Assembly: GCF_002723915.1 (NCBI RefSeq) | Contig: NZ_BEWL01000005.1 | Span: 1 to 64,000 of the forward strand | Direction of reading: 5' to 3' | From: Gluconobacter albidus | GTDB taxonomy: Bacteria; Pseudomonadota; Alphaproteobacteria; Acetobacterales; Acetobacteraceae | Length of the DNA stretch: 64,000 nucleotides | Part shown: one piece after another, positions 25,486 through 32,090 of the stretch | How positions within the stretch are numbered: the stretch's first letter is position 1 | Layout: each line of letters starts with the position of its first letter | Notes under the pieces: generated by a model | Seen by the model: the letters and a program-made list of their open reading frames with translations, nothing else | What the model was told of the DNA's origin: nothing | Databases searched by the model: none | Translations under genes and position numbers: made by a program

Positions 25486-26154
25486 TCACAGGCTCTCAAG
25501 AAAGCGGGGGTTGCTGTTGATGGTCGTGCTGAGGGTCTGGATGGCCTGTCGCTTGTTCTGAAACAGACGCCACAGAACGCGCAGAAACCCGATGACCACG
25601 AACAGAGCGCCCAACAGGATGACAGCGACCATGACCCAGGTCGCCACAAGCCAAAGCGGATTGGTGCCCTGACGGGTGTAATGACCAACCAGATTCCGGA
25701 AGATGTCTGCCCCCTTCAGAATCAGGGCAAGGACAAGCAGAACCATCAGGGCGCGGGCGGTCATCCTGCCAACGGAGGCAAACAGAACCGACCACGGAAG
25801 GGTGTTATGGACGATTGAGGAGTGACCGAGAGACAGGTTGCGGATGTAGAGCATCCGTCCAACTTTTTCCCCCTTCACATTGCCCCAGACGAGACAGACC
25901 TGCTGGCCCTCTCTCACCTGACACGGCACATCCACCTGAAACTGGCGACCGTCAGACGCGACAACCCAGAACTTCTGGTAGTGACGGGTAGAGAAAGTTT
26001 TCTCGGCAGGAATATCCACAAACAGCGTATCTCCGACCTTCATGCTGCTCGCGGGAGGCCGGTACGTGATGTCTTCCGACCACTGGCGGACGCTGTGAAC
26101 CGTTCCCCGGATTCCGTGAAGCCAGAAGGGTTTTCCGCAGAGTTCAATATCCAT
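25486..26154 (-). CDS. Bitopic membrane protein of unknown function (element cargo)
   Basis: 222 residues from the ATG at 26154; an upstream ATG at 26271 would give 261. The N-terminal 130 residues are soluble, with a short beta-rich module (MKVGDTLFVDIPAEKTFSTR, QVDVPCQVREGQQVCLVWG). Two strong membrane spans follow at about residues 140-160 (ARALMVLLVLALILKG) and 175-200 (LWLVATWVMVAVILLGALFV). No catalytic motif was seen. First gene of the trio with the lipoprotein and secreted protein. An envelope complex made by all three is plausible but unproven. Confidence 0.65.
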   Translation of the reverse strand: MDIELCGKPFWLHGIRGTVHSVRQWSEDITYRPPASSMKVGDTLFVDIPAEKTFSTRHYQKFWVVASDGRQFQVDVPCQVREGQQVCLVWGNVKGEKVGRMLYIRNLSLGHSSIVHNTLPWSVLFASVGRMTARALMVLLVLALILKGADIFRNLVGHYTRQGTNPLWLVATWVMVAVILLGALFVVIGFLRVLWRLFQNKRQAIQTLSTTINSNPRFLESL

Positions 26155-26355
26155 GCCGTGCCCGAAACCTTCCGAAAAACAGGGGAGAAACATGACCCAC
26201 CCTGTTATCGGGAGAGCGGCATCCAGTTCCCTGTCCGTGCTGAATTGCTCTGCAACATATCCCGTAAACACCTGATTTTGTTATGATTCAGGGAGGAGAC
26301 CGGAAGGGCCTGAAAGGGTCCCACAAAGGTGTCCCGGAACAACAGGACAGGGATT

Positions 26356-26916
26356 ATGGGAAAATATGGCTATGCACGCGTAAGCACGTCACGACAGCAG
26401 ACGGACAATCAGGTCACGGACCTTCTGCGGGAGGGCGTGCCGGAAACGCAGATTGTGACGGAAACAGTGTCAGGGGCGACCGCGTGGAAATCGCGTCCGG
26501 CCCTGAAGAAACTGGTCAGACGGCTTCAGGCCGGGGACACGCTGACGGTGGTAAAGCTCGACCGTCTGGGGCGTAATGCCCTGGATGTCCTGACCCTCAT
26601 CGACGTGCTGAAAAAACGGGAGATTTCTGTCAGGATTCTCAATCTGGGGATTGATACCGCAGGCGCTGGCGGCAAGCTGTTCCTGCTGCTTCTGGCGGGA
26701 TTTGCGGAGTTTGAACGCAACATCATCCGCGAGCGGGTGCTGTCAGGGCTGGAGACGGCCAAAGCGAAAGGCATCCGCCTCGGAAGAAAGCCGACACTGA
26801 CAGAAGACGACATCGCTCAGGCGCGTCGTCTCAAGGCTCAGGGACTGTCTGCCAGAGAAGTGGCGAAACTCCTGCACGTCTCCAAGATGACGGCCTGGCG
26901 AGCCATGAACTCCTGA
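26356..26916 (+). CDS. Serine recombinase (resolvase/invertase family), first copy
   Basis: 186 residues from the ATG at 26356. The catalytic serine is in YGYARVSTSRQQTDNQ (S10). KLDRLGRNALDVL and GFAEFERNIIRERV are further resolvase blocks. The C-terminal helix-turn-helix is LSAREVAKLLHVSKMTAWRAM. This is the small Tn3-resolvase/DNA-invertase type. Its base composition is like the rest of the element and unlike the AT-rich operon that follows. It may resolve multimers of the element or belong to an older insertion. Confidence 0.92.
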   Translation: MGKYGYARVSTSRQQTDNQVTDLLREGVPETQIVTETVSGATAWKSRPALKKLVRRLQAGDTLTVVKLDRLGRNALDVLTLIDVLKKREISVRILNLGIDTAGAGGKLFLLLLAGFAEFERNIIRERVLSGLETAKAKGIRLGRKPTLTEDDIAQARRLKAQGLSAREVAKLLHVSKMTAWRAMNS

Positions 26917-27029
26917 AATCCGTCCCGCAATCCCTGTCCCAGAATTGCAGAACCGGACTCTCAGCCATGCAAAATCACCCTATTCCCAAATCAGGTGCTT
27001 TTGGGACGGAAATCTCATCGTATTATTCA

Positions 27030-27066
27030 ATGACGGAAACAGGTTTAATATATATAATAATAAACC
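27030..27066 (+). promoter_or_regulatory. Promoter with overlapping palindrome upstream of the helicase operon
   Basis: A sigma70-like pair ATGACG (27030-27035) and TATAAT (27053-27058) is separated by 17 bp. The -10 box sits inside an inverted repeat with arms GGTTTA (27042-27047) and TAAACC (27061-27066). Transcription would start just before the ATG at 27098. The layout suggests repressor control of the operon; the repressor is not identified. Confidence 0.5.
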
Positions 27067-27097
27067 GAATTACGAAACCTGACAGAGAATTATAGAA

Positions 27098-29215
27098 ATG
27101 CCAATAAAATACATACCAACAAAATTAGACGATTCATCGAACCCCATCACGTCTCAGATAATAAAAGAAATTACTCAAAAAACACTATTTAGTGCGGCAG
27201 ATGAAGGTGTTTTATATTACGGATGGCCAAGATTTACAGACTATGATTCTATAAAGCACTTTGCAGACCTTACTCTGGTTTCTGCAAAAAGAGGATTAGT
27301 ACTTATACGCGTACTTCACTCCGATGAAGAACGCCTCATCTCAGATGAAAAACAAAGTATATTGCAGGTAGCCGCTAGCGCGATTGGTTTATTAATAAAA
27401 AGTAGCCTTCTGCGAAAGCGAACAGCACTATTTTTTGATGTAATTCCGGTAATTTATGCGTCTGGGGTCGCAGATAATCCCGAAGCAGAGGTACCTACAT
27501 TCGGGTCTTTACAAAATCTCTTTCGCTTTCTCGAAGCAATTGAGGACCAAGAAATACCCAATAACGCACTAGATGAAATTCAATCTATCCTCGAAGGGCC
27601 CAAAGCTCTAGGCGCCCCTACAAAAAGAAGTATAAAAAATCCTTCAACGGAAAAAATTGCCAACTCTTTAAAAAAACTTGAAGAAGAAATAGCAAAATTT
27701 GATACCAAACAAAGGCAGGTAGCATTAACGGCAATAGCCGGACCTCAGAGAATTAGAGGTCTTGCCGGGTCTGGTAAGACAGTAATACTTGCAATGAAGG
27801 CCGCAATTACACACTTGGATAATCCAGATGCTAAAATTTTAGTTACTTATTATACTAGAAGTCTGCACGATAGTCTGCGAAGAATGATTACGAAATTTGT
27901 CAGGCATTTTGGCGATGGAGAGCCCAACTGGGAAAACATCCATGTCTATCACGGGTGGGGACGTCAAAATGTACCCGGAACATACCGCACAGCAGCCCTA
28001 CGAGCAGGCTTGTCGCCAATGGACTTCGGTTCTGCCCAAAGGAATGCGCGAGGCGGGGAGAGTGGATTCAGCTACGTATGTCGCCATCTCGTAGCGAGCG
28101 AACGTATTGAGCCTTACTACGACATAACCTTAATTGATGAGGGTCAAGATTTCCCTCCAAGCTTCTACCAACTCTGCTTTTATCTGACTAAAGGAGAACG
28201 AGATGCCAAGCAGATAATTTGGGCTTACGATGAACTCCAAGACGTTTTTGACGTCCGTGTCCGTACCCCGGAAGAGCTCTTCGGTACTGATACTGACGGC
28301 AAACCTCGTATTTCCTTGAGCCGCTCGTGCCCTCAAGAGATGGAAACAAACGATTTTGTTCTACCCAAGTGTTACCGAAATCAGCGAAATACACTTGTTC
28401 TAGCCCATGCGGTCGGGTTTGGTTTATATGGTACACCAGTTCAAATGCTTCAAAATCAGAAGCACTGGGAAGACGTCGGGTATGAATTACTCCGCGGAAA
28501 TCTAAATCAAGGTTCCTCCGTTGTTATTACACGTCCACAAAAAAATAGTCCAACTACCTTGGATACACCCGACGATACACCTCTTATCGAAGTGAAGGGT
28601 TTTAACGAAGTCGGACATGAGGTGGAGTACTGCGTAACAGAAATACAAAAATTCATATCTGAAGGCGGACTACTCCCTGAAGATATAATGGTAATATCGG
28701 TCGATGACAGAGTGGCCAGGGACTACTTAAACATAACCGCACAAAAATTGTCAGATATTGGATATAAAACCAATAATATTATTGCGGATAGGTACAGTGA
28801 ACCTCCATTTAAAATTGAAGGAAAAATAACTCTATCAACCGTTTATCGAGCGAAAGGAAATGAAGCTGCCGTAGTTTTCGTTTTAGGATGCGACGCAGTA
28901 TCCCTAGAATCTCGAACAGGAAGAAATAGATTATTTACAGCATTCACAAGAACAAAAGGATGGTTAAGGATTACTGGATTTGGCTCACGATTTTCTGCAT
29001 TAGAAAAAGAAATACTTTCAGCCCTGAGTGATACTCCTGAAATGAAATTTATAATGCCAGATATTAATAAAATCGATTTAATACAAAGAGACCTATCCGA
29101 AAAAGATGCGAGACTTCAGCGCGCAGAGAGTGAAATGCAACGCATAAAGGAGAGCCTGAATCTTTCAGATGAAGACATGAAGAATATTTTTGCAAAGAAA
29201 GATAAATTAAAATGA
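27098..29215 (+). CDS. UvrD-like superfamily 1 helicase/ATPase, candidate defence protein
   Basis: 705 residues, encoded in DNA much richer in A+T than the flanks. SF1 helicase motifs are in order: Walker A GLAGSGKT (residues 221-228), Walker B ITLIDEGQD (343-351), a motif III-like IIWAYDELQDVFD, LPKCYRNQ (about 422-429), motif V ITLSTVYRAKGNEA and motif VI RNRLFTAFTRTKG. The N-terminal 120 residues (ADEGVLYYGWP...DLTLVSAKRGLVLIRV) recall a NERD/PD-(D/E)xK fold, but the usual ExK is degenerate. A coiled coil ends the protein. It overlaps the next gene by ATGA. Helicase activity is well supported; defence is inference from context. Confidence 0.82.
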   Translation: MPIKYIPTKLDDSSNPITSQIIKEITQKTLFSAADEGVLYYGWPRFTDYDSIKHFADLTLVSAKRGLVLIRVLHSDEERLISDEKQSILQVAASAIGLLIKSSLLRKRTALFFDVIPVIYASGVADNPEAEVPTFGSLQNLFRFLEAIEDQEIPNNALDEIQSILEGPKALGAPTKRSIKNPSTEKIANSLKKLEEEIAKFDTKQRQVALTAIAGPQRIRGLAGSGKTVILAMKAAITHLDNPDAKILVTYYTRSLHDSLRRMITKFVRHFGDGEPNWENIHVYHGWGRQNVPGTYRTAALRAGLSPMDFGSAQRNARGGESGFSYVCRHLVASERIEPYYDITLIDEGQDFPPSFYQLCFYLTKGERDAKQIIWAYDELQDVFDVRVRTPEELFGTDTDGKPRISLSRSCPQEMETNDFVLPKCYRNQRNTLVLAHAVGFGLYGTPVQMLQNQKHWEDVGYELLRGNLNQGSSVVITRPQKNSPTTLDTPDDTPLIEVKGFNEVGHEVEYCVTEIQKFISEGGLLPEDIMVISVDDRVARDYLNITAQKLSDIGYKTNNIIADRYSEPPFKIEGKITLSTVYRAKGNEAAVVFVLGCDAVSLESRTGRNRLFTAFTRTKGWLRITGFGSRFSALEKEILSALSDTPEMKFIMPDINKIDLIQRDLSEKDARLQRAESEMQRIKESLNLSDEDMKNIFAKKDKLK

Positions 29216-29916
29216 AAGAAAGAGATTTTTCAAAAGAAATTCGGAACGCTTGGTCTTTGGTGGATAAGAAACTCGAAATAGGACGTTCAGCTATATGCTT
29301 GAACTCCCTCGCTATCGACGCGGCCGTCAGAGATGTTTTTTTATCCGAAGAATCATCCTACGCTGATATATATAGATGTGCTTTGAGTAGGTCTTCATAT
29401 AATTTTATCTTAAAAGATTATTCCTATTTTCAATTTACTTGGAATTCATCCGATGATTGGCGTCTTGCTTTTTTTCCAAATCCATGGCTGGCGGGTAATC
29501 AAACAGCCCTTCAGTCTCTCGAAGAATGGGAGACTATGGAGTCCGAAGGAATTCTGGCAGATGAAGACGTATCGGCACTACTTGATGATATGCCCTATAT
29601 TTCGGCGGTACCTCCAATTAGATTCGAATATTCAAGAAATCAATATAAGGAAATTAGACATCCTTGCGCTCACTTCCATATAGGGCGCCATACTGAGAAT
29701 AGATGGTCATCCTCGTTACTAATAGGGCCAGAGGCATTCGTTTCACTCATTTCTAGCCAGTATTACGCTACAGAATGGAGCGCACTGAGCCGTTTTTCTT
29801 CAGAATTTTCAGAATATTGTATAGATGAAAAATTTATGGAGATAGTTTCAAATCTCAAATTCTGTCCGGATTTCTCCGAAAACGAAAAAAGATTGTTCCA
29901 TTTTGGAAAAGGTTAG
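29212..29916 (+). CDS. DUF2290-like protein partnered with the helicase
   Basis: 234 residues, AT-rich like its partner. The central IRFEYSRNQYKEIRHPCAHFHIGRH is the DUF2290-type pattern (FEY...HPxxHxHxG), and a C-terminal SLISSQYYATEW follows. No catalytic function is established for that family. The start overlaps the helicase stop by ATGA, so the two products are made together and may form a complex. The conserved histidines in HPCAHFHIGRH could bind metal; this is speculation. The family call is from memory of the motif and should be confirmed. A hairpin lies 10 bp after the stop. Confidence 0.62.
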   Translation: MKERDFSKEIRNAWSLVDKKLEIGRSAICLNSLAIDAAVRDVFLSEESSYADIYRCALSRSSYNFILKDYSYFQFTWNSSDDWRLAFFPNPWLAGNQTALQSLEEWETMESEGILADEDVSALLDDMPYISAVPPIRFEYSRNQYKEIRHPCAHFHIGRHTENRWSSSLLIGPEAFVSLISSQYYATEWSALSRFSSEFSEYCIDEKFMEIVSNLKFCPDFSENEKRLFHFGKG

Positions 29917-29926
29917 TAAAATTGAG

Positions 29927-29966
29927 TATAATACCGCCATAGATTGAGATTTGTGGCGGTATTATA
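29927..29966. repeat. 13-bp inverted repeat between the helicase operon and the second resolvase
   Basis: Perfect arms TATAATACCGCCA (29927-29939) and TGGCGGTATTATA (29954-29966) are separated by 14 bp. A partial third copy, TAACCGCCATAAA, follows at 29991-30003, and CTCCGCCAAAATTATA is just beyond. Resolvase res sites consist of such repeated half-sites next to the resolvase gene, so this may be the recombination or operator site of the recombinase at 30032. It could also terminate the helicase operon, though no U-tract is present. Confidence 0.6.
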
Positions 29967-30031
29967 GAACCGCAGAAAACAGCCAGAAAATAACCGCCAT
30001 AAATCTCCGCCAAAATTATAAGGAGAATTAT

Positions 30032-30589
30032 ATGAAATACGGTTATTGCAGAGTGTCCACAGTAGGACAGGATTTGAAGGAACAGGAAGACGCCCTAATG
30101 GCTCTTGGAGTTCCAAAAGCGAATATCTTCAAGGAAAAGATTTCAGGTGTCATCAGGTCAGATGACAGACCTCAATTCGGGAAGCTTCTGAAAAAGATTC
30201 AGGCCGGGGATGAGCTGGTCGTGATGAAGCTCGACCGACTTGGAAGGTCTACTCTCGATATCCTGACAGTCATCCAGAACCTGAGAGGTCAGGGAATTGC
30301 CATCACTATTGAGGGAGTGGGGACCATCAGGGATGACATGATGGGAAGCCTTACTATGAACCTCCTGGCGTCCTTTGCAGAGTTCGAGCGTGCTCTGATT
30401 ATCGACCGGACCCAGTCAGGCAGGAAGCGAGCCATGGCCAATGGTGTCAGGATGGGAAGAAAGGAGAAGCTTTCTCCCCAAGCTCAGAATGCCATCAAGC
30501 GACGCTATGGGAGCGAGACCGGGAAAGCCTTAGCCAACGAGTATGGCGTTGGCTTGAGGACAATCCAGCGAATAGCTTCCGCAGCATGA
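30032..30589 (+). CDS. Serine recombinase (resolvase/invertase family), second copy
   Basis: 185 residues from the ATG at 30032, which has a strong AAGGAGAA upstream. The catalytic serine is S9 in YGYCRVSTVGQDLKEQ. KLDRLGRSTLDIL and SFAEFERALIIDRTQSG are the other conserved blocks. The C-terminal helix-turn-helix is GKALANEYGVGLRTIQRIAS. It differs substantially from the copy at 26356, so the two are not recent duplicates. Lies 136 bp before attR. Confidence 0.92.
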   Translation: MKYGYCRVSTVGQDLKEQEDALMALGVPKANIFKEKISGVIRSDDRPQFGKLLKKIQAGDELVVMKLDRLGRSTLDILTVIQNLRGQGIAITIEGVGTIRDDMMGSLTMNLLASFAEFERALIIDRTQSGRKRAMANGVRMGRKEKLSPQAQNAIKRRYGSETGKALANEYGVGLRTIQRIASAA

Positions 30590-30626
30590 TGCAAAACGGA
30601 TTGCAAAACAGCCCAGATAAGCTATC

Positions 30627-30662
30627 CTCGTCTCCGTAGTTATCTCCAAAGTCGTCTCCAAA
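30627..30662 (+). repeat. Three tandem 12-bp repeats near the right attachment site
   Basis: CTCGTCTCCGTA (30627-30638), GTTATCTCCAAA (30639-30650) and GTCGTCTCCAAA (30651-30662) sit head to tail, sharing the core TCTCC. They are about 60 bp inside attR. Short direct repeats here are typical of arm-type integrase or excisionase binding sites. No protein-coding gene is evident between 30590 and 30724. Confidence 0.55.
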
Positions 30663-30724
30663 CTTGGCTGTTTTTCTCGACCTAACTGCTTGATTTTATT
30701 GAGACATCGGCTTTTTTGGCTAAT

Positions 30725-30741
30725 TCCTCCCACCCCAGCCA
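30725..30741 (+). other. Right attachment site (attR core)
   Basis: TCCTCCCACCCCAGCCA matches the 3' end of tRNA-Gln at 18675-18691 in 16 of 17 positions. It marks the end of the element; the host HU gene stop begins 9 bp further on. The single mismatch shows which copy is the incoming one: the tRNA copy keeps the base that pairs in the acceptor stem. Confidence 0.85.
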
Positions 30742-30749
30742 CCCTCCAT

Positions 30750-31019
30750 TCAGACAGACTGCTTCAGTCCCGGACTGGCCTTGAACCGCACGGTCCGTCC
30801 CGCAGAAACCGTGACGGACTCCCCGGTTCTCGGATTGACTGCCTGCCGTGCCCTGGTTTCACAGACCGTGAATGTTCCGAAAGACGGCAGCGTAAATCCT
30901 CCTTCTTCCCGTAATTCCTCGATAATCGCCTCAATCATGTCATTGACGGCCCTCTGGGCAACAACCCCAGTGCAATTCATGGAATCCTGAAGAACTGCGG
31001 CAAGAAAAGCTTTGCTCAT
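30750..31019 (-). CDS. HU-family DNA-binding protein
   Basis: 89 residues from the ATG at 31019. The HU/IHF fold is clear: VAQRAVNDMIEAIIEELREEGGFTLPSFGTFTVCETRARQAVNPRTGESVTV, with the DNA-intercalating NPRTGE loop and the final FKASPGLKQSV. It is about the normal HU length. It sits just outside the right end of the mobile element and is therefore a host gene. HU proteins also assist site-specific recombination. Upstream in-frame sequence to 31106 was excluded because it lacks similarity. Confidence 0.92.
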   Translation of the reverse strand: MSKAFLAAVLQDSMNCTGVVAQRAVNDMIEAIIEELREEGGFTLPSFGTFTVCETRARQAVNPRTGESVTVSAGRTVRFKASPGLKQSV

Positions 31020-31205
31020 GAATGAAACTCCGGATTTACTGAATACAGATCGGGTCTTTCCAATACAGAAACGCCGCTCAAGCGCATCAAGGGGCAAGTT
31101 GTCCATCGTCTCGAGATGTCATAATATTTCATATAGATTTGCTTCAGAAACAACCATAATATCATGAATTTAACGTTTCTTTCCCCCTCTGGCGGGTCCG
31201 CAACG

Positions 31206-32090
31206 ATGTCTGTCTGCCTGTTTGCCTATTACAGTCCGGATTCCAGACTCCCGCCCCACACCCGGCATCTGCTCAGCCAGATTGCCTCCTGCGGTTTCAC
31301 GATCCACATCGCAGCCTCGGGCCTCTCGGACGCTAACGCCCACCTGCTTCAGAAAGATCTCGCAGACCCGGCCGATCCGATCGCCGCGACTGTCCATCCG
31401 CGCCCCAATACCGGGCTGGACTTCGGAGCCTGGCAGTTCCTGCTTGCCAAAGGATGCGCGGACAACGCGTCAGAAATTCTTTTCGCCAATGACAGCGTCT
31501 TCGGCCCGCTCCTCCCCCTGCAGCCCATCATGGAGCGGATGCGGGAAAAGGATTTCCAGATCTGGGGCATGGTCCGCTCCGAGGCGGTCGTGTCCCATCT
31601 CCAGTCGTGGTTCCTGTGCATGACGCGCGACGCCCTGAACCACCCGGCGATCCAGCGCATTTTCAACCAGCCCTTCAACGACATGACCAAGGACGAAATC
31701 ATCCTCCACGGAGAACTCGGCCTTGGGCTGGCCATCAAGGCATCTGGTTTATCCACGGGAGCCTCCTGGGGCAGCACCCGCGGCCTTGCCCGTCTTCTGG
31801 CCCTCAACCCCATGCATGCGGACTGGCGGACTGTTCTGCGGTCGGGCAACGCTCCGTTCATCAAAACCGAGCTGCTGCGCGACAATCCAAGCGGCATCGC
31901 CTCCATCCATTTATGGAGAGCGGAAATCCCAGATCCGACCTTTTTCAATCCGGACTGGATCGCGGCCTATCTGGCCGCAACCCCACCCCGTAACCGCTCT
32001 GGCCGGGCAAGCCTGCGCGCCAGAGCGGTTCAGGCGTTCGCCAGCGAAGACCGCCGCCACGCCCTCACAGCCCTGCTCCTCGGACGCTAG
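31206..32090 (+). CDS. RgpF-like (rhamnan synthesis F) glycosyltransferase
   Basis: 294 residues from the ATG at 31206; an ATG at 31164 would add 14. The RgpF family pattern is clear in RPNTGLDFGAWQFLL and ILFANDSVFGPLLPL, with MVRSEAVVSHLQSWFLCM and GASWGSTRGLARL further on. Members act in rhamnose-containing polysaccharide assembly. It faces the large glycosyltransferase gene at 32087, overlapping by 4 bp at the stops. Opens a surface-glycan locus that continues to 39.5 kb. The polymer made is unknown. Confidence 0.8.
   Translation: MSVCLFAYYSPDSRLPPHTRHLLSQIASCGFTIHIAASGLSDANAHLLQKDLADPADPIAATVHPRPNTGLDFGAWQFLLAKGCADNASEILFANDSVFGPLLPLQPIMERMREKDFQIWGMVRSEAVVSHLQSWFLCMTRDALNHPAIQRIFNQPFNDMTKDEIILHGELGLGLAIKASGLSTGASWGSTRGLARLLALNPMHADWRTVLRSGNAPFIKTELLRDNPSGIASIHLWRAEIPDPTFFNPDWIAAYLAATPPRNRSGRASLRARAVQAFASEDRRHALTALLLGR

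Larger units (their letters stand above)
18675..30741. mobile_element. Integrative and mobilizable element in tRNA-Gln, about 12.1 kb
   Basis: Bounded by near-identical 17-bp att copies. In order it holds a tyrosine integrase, an HUH replication initiator, MobC and a relaxase on the plus strand; three envelope-protein genes on the minus strand; a serine recombinase; an AT-rich helicase/DUF2290-like operon; and a second serine recombinase. No conjugative type IV secretion genes are present, so transfer would need a helper element. Codon and base composition differ from the flanks, most obviously at 27.0-30.0 kb. The boundaries are seen in the sequence; mobility is inferred from gene content. 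Confidence 0.88.

Noticed and set aside
27098-27460. Active NERD nuclease domain in the helicase N-terminus
   Set aside because: The region resembles the fold, but the expected E-x-K is replaced by LIRV, so a working nuclease cannot be claimed from sequence alone.
30639-30662. CRISPR-like repeats near attR
   Set aside because: The repeats are 12 bp, directly adjacent and without spacers, and no cas genes are present.
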